A stretch of DNA of 7,102 nt from Bacteroidota bacterium (lineage in GTDB: Bacteria; Bacteroidota; Bacteroidia; Chitinophagales; Chitinophagaceae), in contig CANHJA010000118.1 of the NCBI GenBank assembly GCA_947460795.1, forward strand, positions 1 through 7,102, read 5' to 3'. Below are positions 6,493 to 7,102 of the stretch, in pieces. A model generated the notes under the pieces. That model ran no database searches. It was not told the DNA's origin and saw nothing but the letters and a program-made list of their open reading frames with translations. How positions within the stretch are numbered: the first letter of the stretch is position 1; every line of letters begins with the position of its first letter. A program made the translations under genes and the position numbers.

Positions 6493-6521
6493 TTTGCTGT
6501 AGCATTATTGCGTTATTTTTG
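6493..6521 (+). promoter_or_regulatory. Candidate promoter of the namZ-like gene, almost at the start codon
   Basis: TTTG (6493-6496) and TATTTTTG (6514-6521) are both exact matches to the Bacteroidota elements, with a 17-nt spacer. The ATG at 6526 begins only 4 nt after the -7 element, so a transcript from this promoter would be leaderless or nearly so. A weaker alternative further upstream is TTG (6461-6463) - 18 nt - TAAATTTT (6482-6489), which would leave a leader of roughly 30 nt. The remaining intergenic sequence (6401-6460) shows nothing clear. Confidence 0.5.
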
Positions 6522-6525
6522 TTCT

Positions 6526-7102
6526 ATGAAAAACGTATTCTTATTTCTCATATCAATATTTTCAGTTCAATTATCAGCTCAAAATTTTTCCAATAAAATA
6601 ATTACGGGTGCCGAACAAACAAATGATTATTTGCCACAATTGAAAGGTAAAAAGGTAGCTTTATTAGTCAATCAAACATCGGTCATAAAGAAAGAACATC
6701 TGGTAGATTATTTATTAGAACAAAAAATAAATATCGTCAAAATATTTGCACCAGAACATGGTTTTAGAGGGCAAGCTGATGCAGGTGAAAAAGTAAAAAG
6801 TGGAGTTGATGCTAAAACAGGATTGTCCATAACTTCTATGTATGGAGCTAATAAAAAACCAAGTAAAGAAAGCATGCAAGGCATTGACATTGTAGTCTTT
6901 GATATTCAGGATGTTGGCGCACGTTTTTATACCTACATTTCTTCTATGCAATATATGATGGAAGCTTGTGCAGATGCGAATGTCCCAATGGTTATTTTAG
7001 ACAGGCCAAATCCAAACGGTTTTTATGTAGATGGCCCCGTTTTAGAACCAAAATTCAAATCATTTGTAGGCATGCAACCCATTCCAGTTGTACATGGAAT
7101 GA
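6526..7102 (+). CDS. namZ: Secreted exo-beta-N-acetylmuramidase, NamZ/DUF1343 (GH171) family, 3' end outside window
   Basis: The first 192 residues of a gene that runs off the window edge; family members are about 400 residues, so roughly half is seen. It begins with a Sec signal peptide (K2, hydrophobic core, probable cleavage after A18 in LSAQN), which places it in the periplasm or outside. Diagnostic DUF1343 motifs follow: G-K-K-V-A-L-L-V-N-Q-T (41-51), APEHGFRG (75-82), VVFDIQDVGARFYTYISS (123-140), ILDRPNPNG (157-165) and IPVVHGM (186-192). Characterised relatives (B. subtilis NamZ/YbbC, Tannerella forsythia NamZ) release N-acetylmuramic acid from the non-reducing end of peptidoglycan fragments, feeding cell-wall recycling. 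The conserved Glu of PEHGFRG (E77) is in the region expected to form the active site; I am not certain it is the catalytic acid. ATG 6526 is the only start that keeps a normal signal peptide. Rest of the operon unseen. Confidence 0.92.
   Translation, partial: MKNVFLFLISIFSVQLSAQNFSNKIITGAEQTNDYLPQLKGKKVALLVNQTSVIKKEHLVDYLLEQKINIVKIFAPEHGFRGQADAGEKVKSGVDAKTGLSITSMYGANKKPSKESMQGIDIVVFDIQDVGARFYTYISSMQYMMEACADANVPMVILDRPNPNGFYVDGPVLEPKFKSFVGMQPIPVVHGM

Overview
The window is AT-rich DNA from a member of the Bacteroidota, most likely a Flavobacteriaceae relative of Flavobacterium. The evidence is two secreted proteins with type IX secretion system (T9SS) type A C-terminal sorting domains, promoters of the Bacteroidota form TTTG/TTG - 17 to 24 nt - TAnnTTTG, an absence of clear Shine-Dalgarno sequences, and protein sequences that read as flavobacterial throughout. 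All genes are on the + strand. No RNA gene, CRISPR array, insertion sequence or phage gene is visible.

Layout. (1) Positions 1-408 hold the 3' end of a secreted protein, probably of the CotH kinase type, ending in a T9SS sorting domain and followed by a strong intrinsic terminator (435-465). (2) Positions 547-3051 hold a tight two-gene unit: a proton-coupled oligopeptide (POT/PTR2) transporter, then 3 nt later a cation diffusion facilitator (CDF) metal exporter. (3) Positions 3194-4306 hold a monocistronic secreted T9SS cargo protein of unknown function. (4) Positions 4406-6400 hold a probable three-gene unit: a membrane-anchored TPR protein, ribH (lumazine synthase, riboflavin pathway; overlaps the TPR stop by 1 nt), and a LutA/YkgE-type cysteine-rich CCG-domain protein. 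(5) From 6526 to the window edge lies the 5' part of a secreted NamZ/DUF1343 exo-N-acetylmuramidase.

Most of this is ordinary housekeeping and envelope biology, and I see no clear new multi-gene system. The most unusual signal is a perfect 15-bp inverted repeat with an 8-nt loop inside the first 80 nt of the ribH coding region. Other points worth checking are the ExxxN metal-site variant in the CDF protein, the LutA-like protein with no LutB/LutC beside it, the almost leaderless layout of the namZ promoter, and the uncharacterised T9SS cargo.
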